64,000 nucleotides of DNA from CAVQBP01 sp963740945. GTDB taxonomy: Bacteria > Bacteroidota > Ignavibacteria > Ignavibacteriales > Ignavibacteriaceae. This document shows positions 34,813-43,507 of the stretch, in pieces; position 1 is the stretch's first letter; the number at the start of each line of letters is the position of its first letter. Both the position numbers and the translations under genes were made by a program. The stretch is from NCBI GenBank assembly GCA_963740945.1, contig CAVUGE010000030.1:62001-126000 (forward strand), written 5' to 3'. Under the pieces are notes generated by a model. It saw only the letters and a program-made list of their open reading frames with translations, was not told where the DNA came from and did no database searches.

Positions 34813-35379
34813 ATGGAAAATTTTATTCTCTTTCTCCAGATAGGCTTTAGGCATATTCTCCAGGGATATGACCACTTGCTTTTTCTTTTAGGGTTAATAA
34901 TCGTTACTAAAGATTTAAGATCTTTGATTAGCATTGCCTCTGCATTTACTATCACACATTCTACTACTTTAATTCTAAGTGCTCTTGGGATATTATCAAT
35001 TAATCCTACAATTACAGAAACTTTAATCGCAGCTTCAATCGCTTATGTAGGTATCGAAAATTTAATCCGGAAGGATCAAAAATACAGATGGATAGTAGCC
35101 GGTTCTTTCGGATTTATTCACGGGGCAGGATTCTCAGGTCATTTAACAGAATTGTTGAAAAGTATGCTGGGAATGGGTAATATCTGGGCACCTCTTCTTG
35201 GTTTTAACCTTGGAATTGAATTTGGTCAGGTAACAGTAATCATTTTAGTCTATCCCCTCTTCTGGTATATAAGAAAATTGGAACAGCAAAAACTGGTCAT
35301 AAATACTTTTTCTCTTTTAATCGCGGCAATGGGTATTATTTTGCTCGCTTTAAGAATTTCTGGTAATGAAATTTTATAA
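34813..35379 (+). CDS. HupE/UreJ_2 family membrane protein
   Basis: This 188-residue protein has about six membrane helices. Family motifs are clear: GFRHILQGYDHLLFLLGL near the N-terminus, FTITHSTTLILSALG, and GFIHGAGFSG. These His/Asp-bearing helices are shared with HupE/UreJ proteins linked to nickel or other metal uptake. The substrate of this branch is unknown. It is tightly packed with DUF6702 upstream, and a dehydrogenase-fold gene follows. It looks complete. Confidence 0.88.
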   Translation: MENFILFLQIGFRHILQGYDHLLFLLGLIIVTKDLRSLISIASAFTITHSTTLILSALGILSINPTITETLIAASIAYVGIENLIRKDQKYRWIVAGSFGFIHGAGFSGHLTELLKSMLGMGNIWAPLLGFNLGIEFGQVTVIILVYPLFWYIRKLEQQKLVINTFSLLIAAMGIILLALRISGNEIL

Positions 35380-35404
35380 ATATTCTATAAACAACATAGG
35401 TATC

Positions 35405-36106
35405 ATGAAAATGGATAGTAATGGTTTTAAAACAGGAAATATATTTATTACAGGAGGCAGCGGTTATATAGGGAGAGCTGTAATCCCTTCTCTGCTGAAC
35501 AAAAACTATTCTGTTACCTGTTTGGTGAGAAAGGAATCTGTAAATAAATTACCCGCAGAAAGTATTCCTGTAATAGGGAATGCTCTTGACAGTAATTCTT
35601 ATAAAGATAATATTTTTCCATCGGATACTTTTATTCATCTTATAGGTGTTCCTCATCCTTCACCCTCAAAAGCGGAACAATTCAGAAAAATTGATCTGGT
35701 ATCCTTAAAACAATCGGTTGAAGCTTCTGTTGAATCAGGTATAAAACATTTTATCTACATAAGCGTTGCTCATCCGGCTCCTTTAATGAAAGAATATATT
35801 CAAGTAAGAAAAGAATGTGAAAATATTATTTCTAATAGCAGACTAAATGCTACAATCATCAGGCCCTGGTATGTATTAGGTCCCGGACACCGGTGGGCTT
35901 ACCTGCTTATTCCCGTTTACAAACTATTTGAAAAAATTCCTTCTTCATCAGGTTCTGCGCAACGATTAGGACTTGTAACTCTTAATCAAATTGTACAAAC
36001 TATTATTTATTCTATTGAAAATCCGGTTCTTAACGGCAAAAGAATAATTGAAGTCCCGGAAATTAAAAGTTATTCAGAATACAGAGCAAAATCTATTGCT
36101 ATTTAA
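35405..36106 (+). CDS. NAD(P)-binding SDR (NmrA-like)
   Basis: This atypical short-chain dehydrogenase of about 233 residues has nucleotide-binding loop TGGSGYIGRAV, then FIHLIGVPHP, HFIYISVAHP and a TIIRPWYVLGPGHRW segment. It lacks a classic YxxxK pair, having YIQVRKECE in that position. It may be a redox-sensing or quinone-related reductase rather than an epimerase. ATG 35405 has AGG 4 bp upstream. An earlier ATG at 35366 would overlap the HupE gene by 14 bp. It ends the gene row. Confidence 0.75.
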   Translation: MKMDSNGFKTGNIFITGGSGYIGRAVIPSLLNKNYSVTCLVRKESVNKLPAESIPVIGNALDSNSYKDNIFPSDTFIHLIGVPHPSPSKAEQFRKIDLVSLKQSVEASVESGIKHFIYISVAHPAPLMKEYIQVRKECENIISNSRLNATIIRPWYVLGPGHRWAYLLIPVYKLFEKIPSSSGSAQRLGLVTLNQIVQTIIYSIENPVLNGKRIIEVPEIKSYSEYRAKSIAI

Positions 36107-36447
36107 AATAGGTACAGAAAACGATTACTTTTAATGGTGAGATGTGTTGTTATATTGCTTTATTGTTGTTGCGCTGATGCCATTCTATTTTTAGGAGTTA
36201 GAAAGGGAGTTGGGAATTAGTTGCTTCAGATAATATAGTTCCATGAATGTTGTTCTGAACTACGGAATGATTTTCTAGTCTAATGCATAATTTTATAAAA
36301 CATCGACCATGGAAAATATCCTATTATTAAATTATTAATATTGCAAGAGATGCAGTATCTTTTTATTTTGCATAAGAAACAATATTTATTTCTTATTGTT
36401 GTTAAATCAACTATTTCTCTTTACTCAAAAATAAATATCTGGTTAAA
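36107..36447. other. Intergenic region, no gene
   Basis: This 340-bp AT-rich spacer has no open frame of note, no strong repeat and no hairpin. It probably contains the promoter for the TonB-receptor operon. Confidence 0.5.
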
Positions 36448-38775
36448 TTGAGAGTACAAAAAACAGGTGGAATATTTCTCATCCTTTTATTTATTCTTTC
36501 TTTAAATATTTCTGCTCAAATAAATGATGTGATTATCACAGGGTTTGTCAGAGACTCGGTAAGTGGTGAAACCTTAATTGGTACAAATATTTTATTGTAT
36601 AAAGATAGTATTACTGCCAATGAACCTCCGTTTCGAGGGGTTGCAACGAACAATTATGGATTCTATGCAATCCCAAAATTGTCTAAAGGAATATACTTTT
36701 TAATTGCAAGAAATATTGGATATAAAATTTCCGTTCAGGAAATTAATATAACAATAACTAAAGGCAGACTGCAGAACGATGTTAATATGATTCCCGAAAA
36801 TATCAAGCTTCAGGAAGTAGTTGTTGAAGGAAGGAAGAAACAGGATATTAATGCCAGCTCTATTGAATTGAATCCTGATATATTAAAACAATTACCTTCA
36901 ATAAGCGGTGAAGTTGATTCTTTTAAAATTCTGCAGACACTTCCCGGAGTTAAAATCGGTTCCGAAATTTCCAATGGTCTTTATGTTAGAGGAGGATCTC
37001 CGGACCAGAATTTAACTTTGCTCGATGGTGTAATCGTCTATAATCCTACTCATCTCGGGAATTTTTCAAGCACTTTTAATTCGGATGCTATTCAAAGTAT
37101 TAGTTTAATAAAAGGAGCTTTTCCTGCAGAATACGGGGCAAGACTCTCCAGCGTCCTCGATATTAAATTACGTTCCGGAACTAAAGAAAGAGATAAAGGA
37201 AAAATCGGGCTCGGGTTAATTAATTCTCATTTCTCACTTGAAGGACCGCTTGGTTCAAAAGCTACTTACTTGATCTCAGGCAGAAAAATGTACTATGATC
37301 TTATACAAAAACAATTTTTAAAATCTACTATTATTCCTCGTTATAACTTTTATGATCTGAATAGTAAGTTTACTGTAACAAATTCAGAATCAAACATATT
37401 TACACTGGAAGGCTTATTAAGCAATGATAATCTTTTTAATCCTTCAAATAGCAACGGAATAGACTATAATATACAGTGGAAGAATGCCATGGCTAATTTC
37501 ACATGGCTGTATGTAAACTCAAAATCTCTTTTCATTACGACATCACTCAGTTATATTGATTACGAGTTTGAATCTGATTTACAGGATCATACTCTCGGTG
37601 CATCAACTAATAATTATTATGCGCTTTCAAAGTTAAGAGATTTATATGTGAAAACTAATGCTGAAATATATTGGTCAAAAAACAATACATTTAAGACAGG
37701 CTATGAAATAGCTAATCACAACTATTACTTAATCTATAGTGACTTTTATGATCCGTTATTAGTCTCCTCTTTAAGTTCTTTACCCAATATTATTTCTACT
37801 GAAGCATCAATTTTCTTTCAAAATGACGGTAAAATATCAAACTGGCTGGAGACCAACATTGGAGTAAGAGGTTATTATTTTAAATCAAAAAAATATTTCA
37901 GTGCAGAACCCCGTCTTTCTGCAAAGTTTATTCTTAATGATAACCTTTCATTAAATGCGGCTTATGCCGTTGCACACCAATTCTTACATCTCATTGTCAG
38001 AAATGATATCTCTCTTCCTACTGATCTTTGGTATCCTTCTTCGGATAAAGTATCACCAAGTAAATCATCTCAATATGTCATCGGTGCACAGTATAATCTT
38101 TTTAACAAGCAGTATCTTTTTTCACTCGAAGGATATTACAAGGATATGAAGGATCTTTATGAATTCAAGAATGCTTCCGAGTTTAAGACAGGTGAATCAA
38201 TCTCAGATATACTGACTCAAGGAGAAGGAGAAGCTTACGGACTGGAATTCTTCGCTAACAAAACTACAGGCAATTTTACCGGATGGATCGGTTATACTCT
38301 TTCCTGGACCAGAAGGAAATTCAGTGAGCTTAATAATGGTAAAATCTTTTTTCCCCGCTACGATAGAAGACATGATATCTCACTTGTATTAACTTACAAA
38401 TTTAATGATAACTGGAATGCTGGGTTAACCTGGACATATTCCACCGGCCAGGGCTTTACTCTACCGAATGCACAATATCAATTTGAAACTATCGGACTGC
38501 AGGATGAAACTAATGTACAGTTTAATTTTCTTCAAAGGAATTCATACCGGTTGCCCCCATATCATAAACTGGACCTTAATATTACCTATGATTTTGATTG
38601 GCTCAACTATCATATGGAGACATATCTGAGTCTCCTTAATGTCTATAATAGAAACAATCCATTTGCTTTTTATCCGACAGTGGTGAAAGGTGCCAATTCA
38701 ACTCAAATTACAATGTTTAATCAAATTTCTTTATTCCCTTTTATACCATCTATCGGAATTAATATGGAGTTCTAA
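36448..38775 (+). CDS. TonB-dependent receptor with carboxypeptidase-like domain
   Basis: This 775-residue outer-membrane protein starts at TTG with a signal peptide (to SLNISAQ). A carboxypeptidase-like regulatory domain follows (about 27-115: DVIITGFVRDSVSGETLIGTNI). The plug domain (about 125-235) has the YVRGGSPDQNLTLLDGV motif, and the ~20-strand barrel ends MEF. The receptor imports a bound substrate with energy from TonB. The partner DUF4249 gene starts 5 bp after its stop. The substrate is unknown, and no SusD-type protein is present. Confidence 0.92.
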   Translation: MRVQKTGGIFLILLFILSLNISAQINDVIITGFVRDSVSGETLIGTNILLYKDSITANEPPFRGVATNNYGFYAIPKLSKGIYFLIARNIGYKISVQEINITITKGRLQNDVNMIPENIKLQEVVVEGRKKQDINASSIELNPDILKQLPSISGEVDSFKILQTLPGVKIGSEISNGLYVRGGSPDQNLTLLDGVIVYNPTHLGNFSSTFNSDAIQSISLIKGAFPAEYGARLSSVLDIKLRSGTKERDKGKIGLGLINSHFSLEGPLGSKATYLISGRKMYYDLIQKQFLKSTIIPRYNFYDLNSKFTVTNSESNIFTLEGLLSNDNLFNPSNSNGIDYNIQWKNAMANFTWLYVNSKSLFITTSLSYIDYEFESDLQDHTLGASTNNYYALSKLRDLYVKTNAEIYWSKNNTFKTGYEIANHNYYLIYSDFYDPLLVSSLSSLPNIISTEASIFFQNDGKISNWLETNIGVRGYYFKSKKYFSAEPRLSAKFILNDNLSLNAAYAVAHQFLHLIVRNDISLPTDLWYPSSDKVSPSKSSQYVIGAQYNLFNKQYLFSLEGYYKDMKDLYEFKNASEFKTGESISDILTQGEGEAYGLEFFANKTTGNFTGWIGYTLSWTRRKFSELNNGKIFFPRYDRRHDISLVLTYKFNDNWNAGLTWTYSTGQGFTLPNAQYQFETIGLQDETNVQFNFLQRNSYRLPPYHKLDLNITYDFDWLNYHMETYLSLLNVYNRNNPFAFYPTVVKGANSTQITMFNQISLFPFIPSIGINMEF

Positions 38776-38780
38776 GGCAT

Positions 38781-39599
38781 TTGAGATATTTTTATTTTAT
38801 ATTATCCTTATTTCTGCTGCTTTTCATTGCCGGATGTGAAAGTGTCACTGAGATTAATCCTGATATTAGTTATAAAGAATACATTGTAGTAAGAGCAGAA
38901 CTAAAAGCTTATTCCTTTTTTGAAGGTGTCTCATTTACAAAAACTTTACCTCTGAATGAAAATTATGATATAAACAAAGCAGAATTAAATAATGTTACAG
39001 CATATATGAAAGTGAACGGTATAAGAATAATAACATTGAGATATCTTAAAAACGGTCTATACACACCTCTGGATTCTATATTTATTGAGCCTGGTGCCAC
39101 TTATGAACTTTTTGCTCAATACAATAATACAAATATTTACGCTGTTACTAAGGTTCCGCAGCTGCCCAGAATTACCCGAGCTTCATTGTTAAATAATAAG
39201 TTTATTGAAATAACACTGAGACCCTATCCAGGTGAAGTATATGGTGCAGGCTGGGAAATTTATAATGCAGCAACTAAAAATTTATACGACGAATCAACTG
39301 ATTTTCAAACAATCGTTCAGCCTCAGCAAATTGATCTTCAGTTGAATCAGATGGTTGTTGATACTAAAGACCTGCCTGATAATTATATTTCAGGAGGTTA
39401 CAGTAACTTAATGTATGCACAGGTCTATGCATTTGATACTCCTTATTTAAAATATTTCATCTCAAAAAATAATAATCAGCCTACTGAAAATATTTTTGCT
39501 CAGGGCGGAGACCAGGTTTCATGGAATGTTCAGGGAGAAAATGTAATTGGTCTTTTTATCGGACTTGCTGTGGTAAAATATATAAAAGCAGGCCAATAA
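38781..39599 (+). CDS. DUF4249 lipoprotein, receptor partner
   Basis: This 272-residue lipoprotein starts at TTG. The signal ends LFIAGC, with lipid-attachment Cys19. The mature protein begins with a Glu/Asp-rich linker and then strand-rich domains (YIVVRAELKAYSFFEGVSF, NNVTAYMKVNGIR), as in the DUF4249 family. That family is found next to TonB-dependent receptors and probably binds substrate at the cell surface. The 5-bp gap to the receptor gene indicates an operon. It appears intact, with a slightly short C-terminus. Confidence 0.85.
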   Translation: MRYFYFILSLFLLLFIAGCESVTEINPDISYKEYIVVRAELKAYSFFEGVSFTKTLPLNENYDINKAELNNVTAYMKVNGIRIITLRYLKNGLYTPLDSIFIEPGATYELFAQYNNTNIYAVTKVPQLPRITRASLLNNKFIEITLRPYPGEVYGAGWEIYNAATKNLYDESTDFQTIVQPQQIDLQLNQMVVDTKDLPDNYISGGYSNLMYAQVYAFDTPYLKYFISKNNNQPTENIFAQGGDQVSWNVQGENVIGLFIGLAVVKYIKAGQ

Positions 39600-39618
39600 G
39601 GCTTTCTTAACAATATTA

Positions 39619-40716
39619 ATGAAAAAGATAATATTAAATATTTATATCATTCTTGTTGGAATATTTATTTTCGAAGGATGCTTAAAAGATGACATTTCTC
39701 CTTCGGCGGCAAATATCAACTTAGCCGGTAATGCTTTGCTTCTGAATTTTCTGGAGACAAACGGGAATTATATAAATTCAGAAGAGATGCCTTCCATTGT
39801 TGGTGTAAATGATGTATATATCAACCTTCAAAGTTATCTTATAATTGATGTTCGTTCCAAAATAGATTATTCTTTCGGCCATATTTCCGGAGCAATCAAT
39901 GTTTCGAATGATTCATTAATTGAATTCATAAACTCCATACCGAATATTCTTAAGTATCCAAAAGTTATAATTGTTAGCAGAGATGGGCAAGCTTCTGCCT
40001 ATTATACATGCCTTTTAAGGATCTATGGACTAAACAATGTCTTTTCATTAAACTTCGGAATGGCTCTTTGGAATAGAGCATTTTCGGATTCTTGGATTGA
40101 AAATGCAAAAGATCATGAAATTCAATATCATCTCGATGGTTCTCGCCTTTCTCCAGGAAGTTCAAATATGAAACTACCTGACATACAGTTCAATCAAGAT
40201 AATGACAAAGAAAACTCTATTAAAAATTTGATCACCTCCCTTATTAAAGAAGGATTCAATGAGCAGGCTTATGTTACTCTTTCTCCTCCGGATACTGTCG
40301 GATCGGTTGATAAAAGGACTATAAAATTTTATTTTAACGGTCAGGATATTTCTGATTTTTATATTATGTGTTTTGGCTCAGTTAGACTTTATAATCCTTT
40401 AATTAGGTTTCCGCTGCCGACCGGACATTTACCTGCCGCAGTTTTTTATTCAGGGAGGGATCTTCAAAGCTCAACTTACCTTCAATCTCTCCCGCCGGAT
40501 AAAAAAATAGTTGTTTATTCCGTTTCAGGTCAGGAAAGTGCATTTGTAACTGCATATCTCAGACTTTTAGGCTATGATGCGAAATCTCTGCTGTACGGTG
40601 GAAACACTTATACTTATTCCAGGTTAATATATGATATTGATTTTTTTAACCCTTATGTTTTTTTACCGGATAATATTAGAGATCTGCCTTATGTGTCTGG
40701 ACTTAGCCCAAAATAG
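39619..40716 (+). CDS. Lipoprotein with two inactive rhodanese-like domains
   Basis: This 365-residue lipoprotein has lipid Cys21 (IFEGC). Rhodanese domain 1 (about 60-160) has YLIIDVRSKIDYSFGHISGAINV and active-site loop S120RDGQAS. Domain 2 (about 255-345) has LPTGHLPAAVFYSG and loop S301VSGQES. In both loops the position of the catalytic Cys is Ser, so sulfur transfer is not expected. It likely acts as a binding or scaffold module at the cell surface. It lies 19 bp after the DUF4249 gene, so it seems to be the third member of the receptor operon. It ends just before repeat copy 5. Confidence 0.8.
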   Translation: MKKIILNIYIILVGIFIFEGCLKDDISPSAANINLAGNALLLNFLETNGNYINSEEMPSIVGVNDVYINLQSYLIIDVRSKIDYSFGHISGAINVSNDSLIEFINSIPNILKYPKVIIVSRDGQASAYYTCLLRIYGLNNVFSLNFGMALWNRAFSDSWIENAKDHEIQYHLDGSRLSPGSSNMKLPDIQFNQDNDKENSIKNLITSLIKEGFNEQAYVTLSPPDTVGSVDKRTIKFYFNGQDISDFYIMCFGSVRLYNPLIRFPLPTGHLPAAVFYSGRDLQSSTYLQSLPPDKKIVVYSVSGQESAFVTAYLRLLGYDAKSLLYGGNTYTYSRLIYDIDFFNPYVFLPDNIRDLPYVSGLSPK

Positions 40717-40725
40717 TATCATTTA

Positions 40726-40821
40726 AAAGATGACATCTTTAAAAGGGAAATTATTTCAGTTTTTTGTCAAAATGTAAGCTTTCACAAAAACAATATTCTT
40801 AAAAATAAAGATATCATCTTT
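40726..40821. repeat. Palindrome-ended repeat, copy 5 (96 bp)
   Basis: The left end is AAAGATGACATCTTT (40726-40740) and the right end AAAGATATCATCTTT (40807-40821), with one change from the family. End-to-end pairing has a single C/A mismatch on the plus strand, which becomes a G-U wobble in a minus-strand RNA. It starts 9 bp after the rhodanese-like gene stop. Confidence 0.8.
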
Positions 40822-40925
40822 CAAATGCCTGCATAGAAATCTATACATTCATTTTTACACTATATAAGAATTTGAATTTATTAAGAATTTCTATAGTTTA
40901 AAAGCCGACTAAAATAGTCTTATTT

Positions 40926-41330
40926 ATGTTAAAGCTATCAAAAAAAACCGAATATGCCTTAATGGCAGTAAAATATATCGCTCTAAAAACTAATAGTAAT
41001 TGTGTTACTGCAAAAGAGATTTCAATAGGATATAATATACCCTTTGAACTATTAGCAAAAATTTTGCAGAAATTAACGAAGAATAATGTTGTTGTTTCTT
41101 ACAAAGGTATTAATGGCGGGTATTCTCTAGTAAAAGATGTTAAAGATATTACACTAAATGATGTAATTACGGCGGTTGAAAAGATACAAATTACAAATTG
41201 TATGAAAGAGAACGGCTCCAAAAAAGATTGTGCTCGTTTCGATTGTTGTCAGATCCGGAATCCTTTATCAAAGGTACAGGAGGAAATAGATAGCTTATTT
41301 AAAAGAACTACTATAAGTCAAATTTTATGA
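40926..41330 (+). CDS. Rrf2/IscR-family transcription regulator
   Basis: This 134-residue protein has a winged helix-turn-helix (about 3-75: LSKKTEYALMAVKYIAL, AKEISIGYNIPFELLAKILQKL, GINGGYSL). A cysteine region follows with Cys92, Cys102, Cys107 and Cys108, fit for an iron-sulfur cluster as in IscR/SufR-type sensors. The spacing differs from IscR (C-x9-C-x4-CC). It likely senses Fe-S status and regulates the adjacent cysteine desulfurase/IscA genes. The operon is in the same direction, 70 bp downstream. Confidence 0.9.
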   Translation: MLKLSKKTEYALMAVKYIALKTNSNCVTAKEISIGYNIPFELLAKILQKLTKNNVVVSYKGINGGYSLVKDVKDITLNDVITAVEKIQITNCMKENGSKKDCARFDCCQIRNPLSKVQEEIDSLFKRTTISQIL

Positions 41331-41400
41331 ATTTATTATTTATGTAAATATCAGCACATGCTGTATTATTTACTTAATTTAAGTTTATATTGTAAATTTT

Positions 41401-42582
41401 ATGAAACTACCAATATATCTGGATAATAATTCTACTACTCAGCTTGATCCCCTGGTATTTGAAGCTATGCTACCATATTTCATAGAGAAATTCGGGAATG
41501 CTTCTAGTAAGAGTCATTCTTTCGGATGGAAGGCTGAAAGCGCAGTAAAAAATTCCAGAAAAATTATTGCAGAATTTATAAACGCATATCCTGAAGAAAT
41601 ATATTTCACAAGCGGCACTACTGAATCAATCAATCTTGCCCATTATGGAATTTCCAGGTCATACTTTTCGAGGGGAAACCATATTATTACTACTTCAATT
41701 GAACACAATGCGGTATTGGAATCTCTTAAAGTACTTGAAAAGAAAAGGTTTGAGATTACTTATCTGCCTGTCAATAAAGATGGAAGTCTAGACTTAGAGT
41801 TGTTTGAAAATACAATTACCTCTAAAACAGTTTTGGCTTCTATAATGACTGCCAATAATGAAATCGGAACAATAAATAATATAAAAGCCATTGGTGAAAT
41901 TTGTGAGAGCAGAAATATATTTTTTCATACTGATGCATCTCAAGCTGTCGGAAAAATCCCATTTGATGTAAAAGAAAATAAAGCTGATCTAGTTTCTTTT
42001 TCAGCTCATAAAGTTTATGGCCCTAAAGGAATCGGTGCTCTATATATAAAAAATAGAATTCCTAAAATTAGTTTGACACCCCAAATATTCGGCGGAGGAC
42101 ATGAAGGAAATTTAAGATCAGGCACATTAAATGTTACCGGTATTGTCGGCTTTGCAAAGGCAGTGGAAATATGCAGCAGCATAATGGATGATGAAGCAAA
42201 AATAACATCCAAATTAAGGAGTAAGTTATATTTTGGAATTATAAACGACCTGGATGAAGTATATTTGAATGGGTCATTGGAAAATAGGCTTCCCGGAAAC
42301 TTAAATCTAAGCTTCCGTTATGTAAAATCTGAAACCCTAATGATGAATATGAGAGATATTGCTGTTTCTTCCGGAGCTGCATGTACATCCGAAAATATAA
42401 AACCAAACCATGTATTAATGGCTTTAGGACTCAATGATTCCCTTGCCCGCTCTTCAATAAGATTCGGATTGGGAAGATTTAATACTGAGGAAGAAATTGA
42501 TTATACAATAAATAAAGTAGTTAAAACAGTAAATACTTTAAGAAAAACCTCACCTGAATTATTAATTAATATTGAACACTAA
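41401..42582 (+). CDS. iscS: Cysteine desulfurase (IscS/NifS type)
   Basis: This 393-residue class V PLP aminotransferase-fold enzyme has PLP Lys204 (SAHKVYGPKG), His102 (EHNAV) stacking on the cofactor, and catalytic Cys328 in the group I loop SSGAACTS. It takes sulfur from cysteine as a persulfide for Fe-S cluster assembly and tRNA thiolation. It sits between the Rrf2 regulator and IscA. Length and motifs match the IscS/NifS branch. The symbol is assigned by type, and NifS is the alternative. Confidence 0.9.
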   Translation: MKLPIYLDNNSTTQLDPLVFEAMLPYFIEKFGNASSKSHSFGWKAESAVKNSRKIIAEFINAYPEEIYFTSGTTESINLAHYGISRSYFSRGNHIITTSIEHNAVLESLKVLEKKRFEITYLPVNKDGSLDLELFENTITSKTVLASIMTANNEIGTINNIKAIGEICESRNIFFHTDASQAVGKIPFDVKENKADLVSFSAHKVYGPKGIGALYIKNRIPKISLTPQIFGGGHEGNLRSGTLNVTGIVGFAKAVEICSSIMDDEAKITSKLRSKLYFGIINDLDEVYLNGSLENRLPGNLNLSFRYVKSETLMMNMRDIAVSSGAACTSENIKPNHVLMALGLNDSLARSSIRFGLGRFNTEEEIDYTINKVVKTVNTLRKTSPELLINIEH

Positions 42583-42595
42583 TAGGTTATTATCT

Positions 42596-42904
42596 ATGAA
42601 AAAAGAATCATTAAACAAACAACTGGAACAAATTAAAAATGATCCGGTAATATTTCTTAATTTCTTAAAAGCAAACTACCCGTTGTTCCATAATTCTAAC
42701 TTCTTTTTTAGAGATTTTCAGTATGGTATAAAAAAATACTTAGAAAAAAAAGAAATTGATATTTCTTATCCCGAAGCAGAAGAATTTGCAAAACTTTTGG
42801 CAGCTTACTTTGAAGAAAAAGAGTATTTCGTAAATATTAGTCATTTAACATGGAAAATAAATTTCCCTGAATTTGTGACACAGGCACCAGGCAATCCCCT
42901 GTGA
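42596..42904 (+). CDS. Small uncharacterised protein in Fe-S operon
   Basis: This protein of about 102 residues reads from ATG 42596. An upstream ATG at 42572 would overlap the desulfurase by 11 bp. It is soluble and rich in aromatic and charged residues (FHNSNFFFRDFQYGIKKYLEKK, EAEEFAKLLAAYFEEKEYF). It has no cysteines, so it is not an IscU-type scaffold or ferredoxin. It occupies the place where the scaffold gene iscU normally lies. It may be an accessory factor for the desulfurase. I do not recognise a family. Confidence 0.65.
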   Translation: MKKESLNKQLEQIKNDPVIFLNFLKANYPLFHNSNFFFRDFQYGIKKYLEKKEIDISYPEAEEFAKLLAAYFEEKEYFVNISHLTWKINFPEFVTQAPGNPL

Positions 42905-42965
42905 CCTGTTTTTATGCTTAAATTTAAATACTGGATTTATAATTACAATAATGAGAGGAATTAAT

Positions 42966-43316
42966 ATGTCTGATGTTCAATCTGAACAAGAAATAAAAAT
43001 AACTCCTAAAGCAATTAAAGAAGTAGTAAAAATAAGAGAAGAAAACAGTATACCTGACACTTTTGGATTAAGAGTCGGGGTTAAAGGCGGCGGCTGCTCA
43101 GGCTTAAAATACTCCCTTGGTTTTGATGCTGAGCAAAAAGAAGGAGATACGGTAATCGAACAAGAAGGAATAAAACTGTATGTTGATGGTAAAAGTCTTT
43201 TTTATCTTTCTGGAACAGAATTAGATTTTACAGATGGATTAAACGGCAGAGGCTTTGTCTTCAATAATCCAAACGCTACTAAAACATGCGGCTGCGGCGA
43301 ATCATTCGGTGTATAA
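42966..43316 (+). CDS. A-type Fe-S carrier (IscA/ErpA/SufA family)
   Basis: This 116-residue protein has the three conserved cysteines of the family: Cys44 (GGGCSGLKY), Cys108 and Cys110 (TCGCGESF). It delivers or repairs Fe-S clusters in target apoproteins. The start is ATG 42966 because AGAGG (42953-42957) sits just upstream. It closes the Rrf2-IscS operon. IscA, ErpA and SufA cannot be separated from sequence alone. Confidence 0.9.
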   Translation: MSDVQSEQEIKITPKAIKEVVKIREENSIPDTFGLRVGVKGGGCSGLKYSLGFDAEQKEGDTVIEQEGIKLYVDGKSLFYLSGTELDFTDGLNGRGFVFNNPNATKTCGCGESFGV

Positions 43317-43391
43317 TTTTTATAAAAGTTGTTTAATAAACTACAAAGAGGTTTAATAAATAAATAATGTAATGCAAAACCCATAATCGTA

Positions 43392-43446
43392 CTCGGATTC
43401 ATAATCTTTTTAAAATGGATTAAGATTCCGAGCAAGATTATGAATC
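43392..43446. other. Mutually exclusive hairpins in 5' leader of sod
   Basis: GATTCATAATC (43396-43406) can pair perfectly with GATTATGAATC (43436-43446). Alternatively CTCGGATTCATAATC (43392-43406) pairs with GATTAAGATTCCGAG (43419-43433) with two mismatches. The arms overlap, so only one stem can form at a time. It lies between the IscA stop (43316) and the dismutase start (43508). It could be a regulated leader, or a terminator variant without a T-run. Confidence 0.45.
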
Positions 43447-43507
43447 TTTCAAATAAGCTCAGTAAATAATTAACAAAATACCATAATATTTAAATAGGAG
43501 AACATAA

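Noticed and set aside
39690..39704. AAAAGATGACATTTC resembling the repeat end
   Set aside because: It lies inside the rhodanese-like coding sequence, lacks the CATCTTT half and has no matching right end.
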